Below, one piece after another: positions 52,793 to 59,871 of a stretch of DNA of 59,871 nucleotides. Each line of letters opens with the position of its first letter. The stretch's first letter is position 1. Where the stretch lies: contig JACPZP010000056.1 in the NCBI GenBank assembly GCA_016195405.1, positions 1-59,871 on the forward strand, written 5' to 3'. A model generated the notes under the pieces. The model searched no databases. It was not told where the DNA came from and saw only the letters and a program-made list of their open reading frames with translations. Made by a program: the position numbers and the translations under genes. The stretch is from Planctomycetota bacterium. Lineage in GTDB: Bacteria > Planctomycetota > Planctomycetia > Gemmatales > Gemmataceae.

Positions 52793-53389
52793 ATGAGATA
52801 TCAAATTCCCTTGGCCATATTCATGTCCATCATCGCCCTCGTGATTGGAGGAGCTGGAGGCTACTTATTGGGCGAGTTCCATGGCTACAGCAAGGCCGAG
52901 AAACACTCCAAAGAGCTGCTTGGTCAGGGCAAGTACCAGTTCGCCGGGCCCGCAAAGGGGGGCGGCGACAAAAAGGGTGACGGCGACTCCGAAGGCAAGG
53001 AAAAGCAAGCGGACAAAGACGGCAAGTCGGGATCCAAAGGGGACAATAAGGTCACCTCGACGGTTCGACTCGCACTTCTCCTCGAACGACTCAATGCGCG
53101 CACCAATCCAGCTAGGCTCGTCTTAGAAGAGAAGGAGAGGGCGCTCCTCTTAAAGGCTCTTGACGGGCTTGAGAACATCGACAAGCTCGAAGAGCAAGAC
53201 GCGAAACAAAGGCTCGACATGATCCAGGACGTGATGGCAGGGGGTGAGGTTGTGGGTGGCAGCAAAGCGCCGACGACCGACTATCAGGCACAAGCCAATC
53301 CGTTTCAGCAGACCGGCATGCGTGAGATCATCAATACCCTACGAAGACTGGCCAAGGAGCAAAAAGACCAATCTAGCAAGGGAGAGTGA
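52793..53389 (+). CDS. Membrane-anchored charged helical protein (paralogue of 48824 gene)
   Basis: A 198-residue protein from ATG 52793, placed by AAAGGAG. The N-terminal anchor is LAIFMSIIALVIGGAGGYLLG. A Lys/Gly/Glu-rich low-complexity stretch (GGGDKKGDGDSEGKEKQADK) and a helical domain (ALLLERLNARTNPARLVLE, ALLLKALDGLENIDKLEE) follow. The GGYLLGEFHGYS motif resembles that of the protein at 48824. It lies between DUF1559/lipoprotein genes and the CRTAC1 gene and is probably part of the same envelope set. No known domain. Confidence 0.75.
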   Translation: MRYQIPLAIFMSIIALVIGGAGGYLLGEFHGYSKAEKHSKELLGQGKYQFAGPAKGGGDKKGDGDSEGKEKQADKDGKSGSKGDNKVTSTVRLALLLERLNARTNPARLVLEEKERALLLKALDGLENIDKLEEQDAKQRLDMIQDVMAGGEVVGGSKAPTTDYQAQANPFQQTGMREIINTLRRLAKEQKDQSSKGE

Positions 53390-53395
53390 AAGAAG

Positions 53396-55258
53396 CTATT
53401 TGCGGCTCTGCTTTATTTCATAAAGCCGATCGCATTGAAGATTCTCCATCACCGTTCGGCCGGCGTTGATTCCGGGCCAGATCACTTCGACGCGGTCCAC
53501 CTTGGCGGCGCTGCCCAGTCCGAAGGTGACGGCAAATTCGCTCTGGCTAAGGTAACCGCGGGCGCTGGTGACTTCGCGGGTCTGGGACTTGCCGGCGGCG
53601 GTGACGATGATGCGGGCGCCGATGGCGCTGGTGTTGCTCTTGACGCCGTCGCCTTCGAGAAGGATGCGGACCCAGTGGTTGTTGGCGCCGCCCTCGTTCT
53701 TGAGCAAGCGAGCCGGGCCGCCGTTTTCGACGAGGACGACGTCGAGATAACCGTCGCCGTTGAAATCGCCAAAAGCGCAACCCCGGCCCACGATCGGCTT
53801 AAACAAGTCCGGCCCGGCATCTTGCGGGCCCACAAGCTCGTAGTTTCGGTCGGAAGGCCGATGCTTGCCGGTGTTCCAGTAAAGCTGGACCGGCTCCCGG
53901 TACGATATCTGCGGCTGAACCAGGTGGATCAAGGGCTGAATGTGTCCGTTGCACGTCAATAGATCGAGCAATCCATCGAGATCGAAGTCGAAGAAAAAGA
54001 GGCCGAATTTAAGCACGATGCGGCTCGGCCGCGCCAGGCCCTCCATCATGGCGACGTCGGAGAAGAGCAGCTTTTCGCGGCTATCGAGGCGTAAGAGCGA
54101 GTTGGGCTCAAGGGCGAAGTTGCCGATGACCGCGGCCCGCTGGCCCGGCCGATATTCGGCATAGTCGATGCCCATGCCGGCGCGGGCAATACCCTCGGGA
54201 TAGGCCATCCCCGCATGCTGGCCAATCTCCTCGAAAGTGCCGTTGCGTTTGTTATGGAAGAAGAAGTTGCGGACCGTGTCGTTGGCGATGAGGATGTCGG
54301 GCCAGCCGTCCTCATCCACGTCGCAGACGACGACGCCCAGTGCCTTGGCCATCGGCGCGCCGACGTCGGAAACCACCTCCATGCCGGCGGGGCCGGTGAC
54401 GTTCTTGAACTTGCCGCCGCCCTCATTGTGGTACAGGGTGCAAAAGGTGCCGGTGAAGGGTTGGGGCCGTCCGTAAGCGCGGTGCTTCCCTGCGATGGTG
54501 AAATTCTGGTCCAAGTCTAATTTCGGCGCCCAGGTCAGGTAGTTGCAAACGATCAAATCGAGCTTTCCGTCGTTGTCATAATCGACCCATGCTGCCGAGG
54601 TGGGCCAGCTGATCGGCGTGCCGTAAGCTAGAAAGTCATCGCCTTTAACTGCCGGCCAGTTCTGCTGGTCCTTAAGATCGCCGGCCTGGGCGGTGACCTC
54701 GACGAACTTGCGGCCGCCGTTGCCGTCGGGCTCGTTGTGAAACAGGTGGTTGCCTCCGACCGCGGTGATGAAGATATCGGGCCAGCCGTCATTGTCGTAG
54801 TCGCCGACGGTCACGCCCATGCCGAACATGGTGATCGCCAGCCCGGCTTTTTCGGTCACATCCTCGAACTCGAAGTTGCCCTTGTTTCGGTAGAGGGCCA
54901 AGGTCGGCGCCTTGCCGTCCTTTTCGAATCCGGGCCAGTAACAGGAATTGATGAACAGGATGTCGGGCTTGCCATCCTTGTCGAAATCGAAGACCGCCAC
55001 GCCGCCGCTCTTGGTTTCCGGGAAAAGCATCTTTCCGAAGGCGCCGTTGACGTGGGTGAAACGGATACCGGAGCTGGCGGTGACATCGCTGAAGCGCACC
55101 TTGGGAATCAGGGCGGAATAGTCTTCCGTCAGGCGCGGCATGGTTGGTCCGCCGGCTTTGTCCGTCGGGCTCTGGTTGCGTCCGCAGCCGGCGACGAGCA
55201 CCAGGAGTCCGAGACAAGCGGTAAGCGAAAGACTTTCAAACTTTGGGACAATCAACAT
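53396..55258 (-). CDS. CRTAC1-type lipoprotein: FG-GAP/VCBS propeller with ASPIC/UnbV domain
   Basis: About 620 residues from ATG 55258. The signal ends in a lipobox LVAGC. The VCBS/FG-GAP beta-propeller repeats give the calcium-binding loops DFDKDGKPDIL, DYDNDGWPDIF, DYDNDGKLDLI, DVDEDGWPDILI, DFDLDGLLDLL and DFNGDGYLDVV. The C-terminal ~100 residues (RILLEGDGVKSNTSAIGARI, then VEVIWPGINAG) are the ASPIC/UnbV domain. The family is abundant in planctomycetes and acidobacteria and probably works at the outer surface; the exact role is unknown. A GTG or upstream ATG could extend the N-terminus but would hide the signal peptide. Confidence 0.92.
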   Translation of the reverse strand: MLIVPKFESLSLTACLGLLVLVAGCGRNQSPTDKAGGPTMPRLTEDYSALIPKVRFSDVTASSGIRFTHVNGAFGKMLFPETKSGGVAVFDFDKDGKPDILFINSCYWPGFEKDGKAPTLALYRNKGNFEFEDVTEKAGLAITMFGMGVTVGDYDNDGWPDIFITAVGGNHLFHNEPDGNGGRKFVEVTAQAGDLKDQQNWPAVKGDDFLAYGTPISWPTSAAWVDYDNDGKLDLIVCNYLTWAPKLDLDQNFTIAGKHRAYGRPQPFTGTFCTLYHNEGGGKFKNVTGPAGMEVVSDVGAPMAKALGVVVCDVDEDGWPDILIANDTVRNFFFHNKRNGTFEEIGQHAGMAYPEGIARAGMGIDYAEYRPGQRAAVIGNFALEPNSLLRLDSREKLLFSDVAMMEGLARPSRIVLKFGLFFFDFDLDGLLDLLTCNGHIQPLIHLVQPQISYREPVQLYWNTGKHRPSDRNYELVGPQDAGPDLFKPIVGRGCAFGDFNGDGYLDVVLVENGGPARLLKNEGGANNHWVRILLEGDGVKSNTSAIGARIIVTAAGKSQTREVTSARGYLSQSEFAVTFGLGSAAKVDRVEVIWPGINAGRTVMENLQCDRLYEIKQSRK

Positions 55259-55435
55259 CTTAAATCGCTCACTTTCGCGCTTGCGCCGACCCTCGTTCGT
55301 GCCGCAGCCGTTATGAGTGCAGCAGGTCGTAGGGTTCGATGGCATCTATCGATGGCATGTGAGGGTTGGTTGGCGCTGACCGGATTCGCTGACCGGATTC
55401 TATGCCGGATTCCAGAGCCTGTCAATTAGGTCGTT

Positions 55436-55505
55436 CCACGCTCCACGCTCCACGCTCCACGCTCCACGCTCCACGCTCCACGCTCCACGCTCCACGCTCC
55501 ACGTT
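55436..55505. repeat. 7-bp microsatellite (CCACGCT)n, about 10 copies
   Basis: Exact tandem CCACGCT units in the divergent gap upstream of the CRTAC1 gene. A length-variable tract here could influence expression; no gene lies within. Confidence 0.9.
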
Positions 55506-55656
55506 GCACGCAAGGAAGAGCTGCCACTGTCCCTCGGGTAAAAAAACAGTCTCTGCTTCGGAATTTGTTTTCCTTTGCCTGAAACCTGGATTAACATTCC
55601 CTTCCGTACGGGCTTGAATTCCTCCATTCCTTCACCTCATTCAAAGGAGAACTGAC

Positions 55657-56133
55657 ATGAAAAGCCGAGGCGCTCGGTTCCTGGGAGCAACCATCCTGGG
55701 GCTGGGCGGAATGCTGTTGCTGGTGTCGCTGCCCGCGCTCGCCGGCGGCGACAAGGACAAGAAAAAGCCGTCCGCGGCTCCACTCAAGTCCTACCTGGTC
55801 CGCATGACTGTGGACAAAGAAAAGGAGGCGGTGACCAGCGTGGAAATCTTGGTGCTCACGCCGATCACCAAAGCAAAGCCAAAGCCGAGTGAAGAGATCA
55901 CGCGCTTTGACGTGGACTCCAAGACCCAGTTCGTCCTGGTGGACGGCGACAAAAAGAGCAGCTTCGACCAAAAGACGGTGCTGTCGGATGCCAAGGGCAA
56001 GGAATCGTTTGGCGCGGCGGCCGCGCGCAAAGACGGCGCCGAAGCAGTCATCATCGAAGCGAACGGCAAGACGCTGGTCAGCGTAACCATGAATCGCAAG
56101 GCGGCGAAGGCGGAGCCGCAAAAGGACAAGTAA
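55657..56133 (+). CDS. Secreted protein of unknown function
   Basis: A 158-residue protein with AAAGGAG 9 bases before ATG. The signal peptide (LGATILGLGGMLLLVSLPALAGG) is followed by a Lys-rich linker and a strand-rich mature domain (SYLVRMTVDKEKEAVTSVEI, TQFVLVDGDKKSSF, VIIEANGKTLVSVTMNRKA). No catalytic motif or family is recognised. Its position suggests an independent transcript. Confidence 0.65.
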   Translation: MKSRGARFLGATILGLGGMLLLVSLPALAGGDKDKKKPSAAPLKSYLVRMTVDKEKEAVTSVEILVLTPITKAKPKPSEEITRFDVDSKTQFVLVDGDKKSSFDQKTVLSDAKGKESFGAAAARKDGAEAVIIEANGKTLVSVTMNRKAAKAEPQKDK

Positions 56134-56156
56134 CGCGGCACGGGCGAAAGATGTAA

Positions 56157-56215
56157 GACGGATTTGCAATCCGTCCGGAAGGAAAATGGTCCGGCCGGAT
56201 TGCAAAGCCGAACCT
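56157..56215. repeat. Hairpin repeat (GACGGATTTGCAATCCGTC type)
   Basis: Related to the double hairpin at 19836-19888. It lies between two convergent genes. The second half (GGTCCGGCCGGATTGC) is diverged. Confidence 0.6.
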
Positions 56216-56225
56216 AGGTTTCCGC

Positions 56226-56834
56226 TCAACCGTCCTCGAGCGTATCATTCAGGAAGCGCGCAAACAATTCCGACCGGGAACGGACGTTGAGTAAGCGGTA
56301 AATAGCCCGAATGTGATTGTGAACCGTGTGCTGACTGAGCGCCAGCCGCGCTGCGATCTGCTTGTAGGAGAGCCCTCCAAGCAGCAGCTGGTACACGCGG
56401 AATTGAGCTTTGGAGAGCGCGGCGAGTGACTGAACGGTTTGCTCCGGACTGGCAGCGAGCGGTTTCTCGACCGATTCGGCCAGCTCGGTCGGCGAGTCCA
56501 CATCCAAATCCTCGTCGTCCATCCACCCCGTGTGAAATTCGCTGGATTCCAATAGAAAGCGCACGCCCCCGAACTCCACCCATTGTCCCCGACTCACTTC
56601 GCACTTCTCAATGCGCTTGCCATCGACAAACGTCCCGTTGCGGCTTCGCAAATCCTTGACCGTCACTAAAGGTCCCTCAACCGTCAATTCGGCGTGACGA
56701 CGGGAAACCGTCGGGTGACTGACGACGAGATCGCAATCCGCGGCCCGTCCGAGGACGTGGCGACCGGGGCGCACGGGAAAATCACTGCTGGCGATGCGAG
56801 GGAATGCAATCCACAAGGTAAGGGAGGGGGACAT
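56226..56834 (-). CDS. FHA domain-LuxR HTH fusion regulator
   Basis: A 202-residue protein. Residues ~20-100 are an FHA domain (LGRAADCDLVVSHPTVSRRHAEL, SRNGTFVDGKRI). After an acidic linker (~105-130) a LuxR-type DNA-binding domain occupies ~140-200 (FRVYQLLLGGLSYKQIAARL, LSQHTVHNHIRAIYRLLNV). Combining a phosphothreonine reader with a DNA-binding domain suggests a transcription factor switched by Ser/Thr kinase signalling instead of a two-component system. The kinase is not identified; several lie in this window. Confidence 0.88.
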   Translation of the reverse strand: MSPSLTLWIAFPRIASSDFPVRPGRHVLGRAADCDLVVSHPTVSRRHAELTVEGPLVTVKDLRSRNGTFVDGKRIEKCEVSRGQWVEFGGVRFLLESSEFHTGWMDDEDLDVDSPTELAESVEKPLAASPEQTVQSLAALSKAQFRVYQLLLGGLSYKQIAARLALSQHTVHNHIRAIYRLLNVRSRSELFARFLNDTLEDG

Positions 56835-57236
56835 GATCCGCGGGACACTTTCAAGAATCTGGAGGAATCCGAGAAGAATAGCCCGTTTTGGTCATTGCGT
56901 CAACAAGAATCTTGTGTTGAATTACCTAAATCTTAATTAATTAGAGGAACTTAATGATTCGTTAAGAACTCGTCAGGTTCACAAACTCTTGCTGCCCATT
57001 GATTTCCGGGGTGCTTGCTTTCGAGATGTGCGACGTTCAAGCGTCATCCGGCGCAGGTGTTACTAGGTATCATGGCGTATTTCGGACAGCCTGCACGCGC
57101 TAGTTGGACATATGAAAATAAATAACATGTACGATTTTTGATCCGCGAACGCGGAAATCGTTACTTAAGCACCGCACACGAGGCGTGCTATTCGGGGAAT
57201 CAATGGTCAATTGAGAAATAATAACTTGGTCACTTT
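56835..57236. other. AT-rich gap between FHA-LuxR and transposase-like gene
   Basis: About 400 bases without a credible gene. The stretch around 56900-57240 is far richer in A/T than the flanks and holds ATTAATTAATT-like runs. It contains the left candidate inverted repeat of the element at 57222. Confidence 0.6.
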
Positions 57237-58485
57237 ATGTTCCTTGATCGGATGAAGCAGATGGGAAACACAAGCCATATCGAGTCGATCCGGCGTAAGT
57301 TTCAGTCCCTTTCACCGGTGATTGACGAGCGATCGCGCCGCCATTGGGCCGCGGTCGAGGCGATCGAATTGGGGTGGGGAGGCGTGACGGCGGTTGCGCT
57401 GGCCACGGGTCTTTCACGCACGACGATCACCACCGGTATTCGTGAAATGCGCTCGCGGGAAGGCGTGGCGTTCCCCAGGATTCGCCGGCCCGGTGGGGGC
57501 CGTAAGAGAGTGGTGGAGTTGGACGCGGATCTGCTCGTGGCCCTGGAGGGCCTTCTGGACCCTGTTGACGAAACCGGCGCCTATTCGCGGGCCTCGATTC
57601 CGCTCGAACGGGAATCGCCCTTTCGATGGACCTGCAAAAGCACGCGCCGGCTGGCGGGAGAGCTTGACGACTTGGGCCATCACGTTTCGGAACGAACAGT
57701 CGCCGTTTTGCTGCGCGATTTGGGCTACAGCTTGCAGCCGAGCAGGCGCGTGCACCTCGAGGTTACGCCCGTGGACCGTAAAGCGCAGCTTGAGCGGGTG
57801 CACGTGCAAGTGACGCAGCTTTTGGCGCGCGGCGTGCCTGTGGTGGCACTGCAAATGAAGAGAAAGCAAGCCGGGCAGGGCTCGACGGGGACGCAGCTCG
57901 AAGGCGAAGCGATCGAGCGCCTCAACAATCAGCAAGGCTGGGAAGCGGCTTTCATCGATCACGAAACGGCTTTGTTCGCCGGTCGCTCCATTCGGCGCTG
58001 GTGGGCGGAGATGGGTGCTGACCGGTTTCCGTGGGCGCGGGAAATGTTGATCGCCGCCGACGGCGCCCAGAGTCCACGCTCGCGATTGTGGCGGACGGGG
58101 CTGCAGGAGTTGGCAAACACTACCGGCATTCGATTGCACATTTGCCATGTTCCGCCTTGCACCTTCAAATGGAACCATTTTGAGCAACGCCTCAGCTGCT
58201 TTCTTGTCGAAGACTGGAGGGGTCGGCACTATGCAAAACGCCAGGCAGTGGTCAGCCTGGTGACAAATGCGGCGCCCTCGAATCTGTTGGAGCGTGCGGC
58301 CCTTGACTCCTCCGCGACGGACTTCTGCGCCGCATCGCGCCAAACCATAAAGCTGGAAGGGGAGCTCGCAAAAAGAGCCAATTTCGAGTCGAAAGGCGAA
58401 TGGAACTACACGATCGCGCCGCGACCTCAAAGTGCTGTTTCGTAAAGAGTTGCGTCATATCAACTGCGGCCGATAGACCAAGTTA
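57222..58485. mobile_element. Candidate ISAzo13-type insertion element
   Basis: TAACTTGGTC at 57222-57231 is matched by its complement GACCAAGTTA at 58476-58485, with partly matching A/T-rich bases outside. The ~1.26 kb span contains one transposase-like gene starting 5 bases inside the left repeat, the size and layout usual for this IS family. A target-site duplication could not be settled by eye. Confidence 0.5.
57237..58445 (+). CDS. ISAzo13-family transposase-like protein, degenerate catalytic site
   Basis: A 402-residue protein aligned to ISAzo13 transposases: IRRKFQSLSPVIDERSRRHWAA, VALATGLSRTTITTGIREM, RRPGGGRKRVVELDADL, LRWTCKSTRRLAGEL-like and LLRDLGYSLQPSRR. The first DDE Asp region (family SVDTKKKE) reads here ALQMKRKQ and is followed by a deletion of roughly 40-50 residues. 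The second (LIAADGAQS) and third (FKWNHFEQRL) acidic residues remain. The C-terminal GEWNYTIAP is intact. The missing Asp argues against transposition activity, although the frame is open throughout. Confidence 0.8.
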   Translation: MFLDRMKQMGNTSHIESIRRKFQSLSPVIDERSRRHWAAVEAIELGWGGVTAVALATGLSRTTITTGIREMRSREGVAFPRIRRPGGGRKRVVELDADLLVALEGLLDPVDETGAYSRASIPLERESPFRWTCKSTRRLAGELDDLGHHVSERTVAVLLRDLGYSLQPSRRVHLEVTPVDRKAQLERVHVQVTQLLARGVPVVALQMKRKQAGQGSTGTQLEGEAIERLNNQQGWEAAFIDHETALFAGRSIRRWWAEMGADRFPWAREMLIAADGAQSPRSRLWRTGLQELANTTGIRLHICHVPPCTFKWNHFEQRLSCFLVEDWRGRHYAKRQAVVSLVTNAAPSNLLERAALDSSATDFCAASRQTIKLEGELAKRANFESKGEWNYTIAPRPQSAVS

Positions 58486-58617
58486 ATTATTCCCATTTCT
58501 TTATGGCAAAATCCCTAAGAGATGGGGAAGTAATTTCTTGTCAGGCGTGGACGCCGAATGATAAAACCGACTGGGCGTTGTTCCACATCATTCACTTTAT
58601 TTCAGGAGGTCGGTTTT

Positions 58618-59871
58618 ATGCGTTCCAAACTAGGCTTGAAGGGAGGATGGAGACGGTCAGCGTTTACGTTGATCGAATTGCTGGTGGTCATCGCGATCAT
58701 CGCAATTCTGATCGGGCTCTTAGTGCCCGCAGTCCAGAAAGTCCGGGAAGCTGCTGCACGGACCGAATGCGCGAACAATTTGAAGCAGATCGGTCTGGCC
58801 CTGCACAATTACCATGACGTCGTCAAGCACTTCCCCAAGGGCAACAACCAGGCGTGGGACGAAAACTTCGGCTGGACGTGGATGGCGTACATTCTGCCCT
58901 ACATTGAGCAGAACACCCTCTACGACGCGGCCATTCGGTTCGCGCGCTCGCAGCCGCAAAGCAGTTGGGTTCCCTACGGCAACGGGTCCACCTACTCCGG
59001 CCCGCCAAACGGCGTGCGCATTTACGGCGAAACGTTCCCCGACCAAGATTCCCCCGGCAATCTTGTCACCAACATCACGCAGCCGCCGATAGGCGGGCCA
59101 CCCGACGCGGGCATCAATCCAGGCCACTCGACGGTGGTTCCCACCTACAAGTGCCCCTCGGATTGGCGCAGCTTGGTCGCTTCGGTGGTGATTTGGAATC
59201 CGGCGCCGCCGACGCCAACGAATCCTTCGTGGGGTGCCGTTCCGACTTGCTTCACCAGCTACTCGGGCAACGCCGGCCACTTCGGCCAGATCGACTCCCG
59301 CAGCCACGCTTCCGGGAAGATCTTCGTGCCGCGAATGCCGTCTGACGGCGTGCTGTTCGTCGAGTCCAAGATCCGCATCACGCAGATTTCGGACGGCAGC
59401 AGCAACACGCTGTTGGTCGGCGAGCATCCACCGTCCAATGATTTCGTGTTTGGTTGGGCGTTCGACGGGGCTGGTTTCGACAATGCCGGCACCGGCGAGG
59501 CGAGCATGTATGTCGATCCGTGGGCGAGCGGCGTGGCTGTCCGCTTCAACGACGGCGGCGGCTACGTTGACCAGTGCGTCAACATGACTGCGATTTCCAC
59601 GAAGTTCGGCGTTGCCTATGGCGCCATCACCGCGGCCCAGAACGGCTGGGGGCCATGGACAGCCGGCGGCAATCTCACGTCGGACCTTTACCGTGGGTTT
59701 GAGCCCGGCGACATTTTCAACTTCTGCCACCTCGGCCACTACTGGAGCCTGCATCCAGGTGGAGCGAACTTCGTGTTCGCCGACGGCGGCGTGCGGTTCC
59801 TCACCTACACGATGAATCCCGTCAATTTCCTGGGTCTTGCGACCCGTAATGGCGGCGAGAACGTCATCGTC
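58618..59871 (+). CDS. DUF1559 pseudopilin-type protein 3, partial (3' end beyond the window)
   Basis: At least 418 residues from ATG 58618, placed by AGGAGG at 58604. It has the prepilin signal [18 protein letters not shown], the shared REAAARTEC segment and the C-terminal [20 protein letters not shown]. The frame is still open at the last base, close to the usual end (GGENVIV). A shared upstream block with the two other DUF1559 genes (CATTCACTTTATTTCAGGAGG-like) suggests a common 5' region. It is separated from them by the ISAzo13-type element and other genes. Confidence 0.9.
   Translation, partial: MRSKLGLKGGWRRSAFTLIELLVVIAIIAILIGLLVPAVQKVREAAARTECANNLKQIGLALHNYHDVVKHFPKGNNQAWDENFGWTWMAYILPYIEQNTLYDAAIRFARSQPQSSWVPYGNGSTYSGPPNGVRIYGETFPDQDSPGNLVTNITQPPIGGPPDAGINPGHSTVVPTYKCPSDWRSLVASVVIWNPAPPTPTNPSWGAVPTCFTSYSGNAGHFGQIDSRSHASGKIFVPRMPSDGVLFVESKIRITQISDGSSNTLLVGEHPPSNDFVFGWAFDGAGFDNAGTGEASMYVDPWASGVAVRFNDGGGYVDQCVNMTAISTKFGVAYGAITAAQNGWGPWTAGGNLTSDLYRGFEPGDIFNFCHLGHYWSLHPGGANFVFADGGVRFLTYTMNPVNFLGLATRNGGENVIV

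Noticed and set aside
55436..55505. Possible CRISPR-like array
   Set aside because: A 7-bp unit with no spacers is a microsatellite, not a CRISPR array.

Overview
The window reads as part of a chromosome of a GC-rich planctomycete, probably Gemmataceae-like. The grounds are three DUF1559 pseudopilin-type proteins with a near-identical prepilin N-terminus, kinase-WD40 and kinase/FHA proteins, planctomycete-type ECF sigma factors (one with a membrane-anchored extension), a CRTAC1/ASPIC-UnbV protein, and KDO-8-phosphate synthase together with a TolC-like lipoprotein, which indicate an LPS-bearing diderm envelope. This lineage call is inference from gene content. I saw no rRNA, tRNA or CRISPR array.

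Layout. 1-3.6 kb: a TolC-like protein running off the left edge, kdsA, an FHA protein and a YkgJ-type cysteine-cluster protein. 3.7-10.5 kb: a co-directional signalling block made of an ABC-2 exporter, a membrane FHA protein, a zinc-ribbon Ser/Thr kinase and a pseudokinase-PP2C fusion. 10.5-28.4 kb: mostly housekeeping and metabolic genes (mog, Fe-ADH, PpiC, BlaI/M56 pair, ettA, LolD-like/FtsX exporter, CoA-transferase, dihydroorotase-like, arsM), separated by hairpin-forming repeats. 28.5-41.7 kb: a soluble hybrid histidine kinase, then small accessory genes (YjbR, HEAT, lone antitoxin, GNAT with a 21-bp repeat tail, VOC, tandem LRR paralogues, DinB, ankyrin) and a fused ECF sigma factor. 42-48 kb: a giant kinase-WD40 protein, then a two-gene locus that I read as a split borosin RiPP cluster, then a terpenoid-toroid protein. 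48-59.9 kb: an envelope region with repeated DUF1559 + small lipoprotein + single-TM helical protein modules, a CRTAC1 protein, an FHA-LuxR regulator and a degenerate ISAzo13-type element.

The most notable find is the borosin locus at 45.5-46.7 kb. A tetrapyrrole-methylase-fold protein has the hallmark motifs of borosin peptide backbone N-methyltransferases. Immediately upstream is a 74-residue precursor with its own strong Shine-Dalgarno site, a helical leader and a short hydrophobic C-terminal tail. Other leads are a GxxExxY gene framed by ~30-bp inverted repeats (a possible miniature mobile cassette), a GyrI-like gene remnant cut by a hairpin repeat, the pseudokinase-phosphatase fusion beside a live kinase, a tandemly duplicated lipoprotein unit, and a transposase that keeps an open frame but has lost its first catalytic aspartate.
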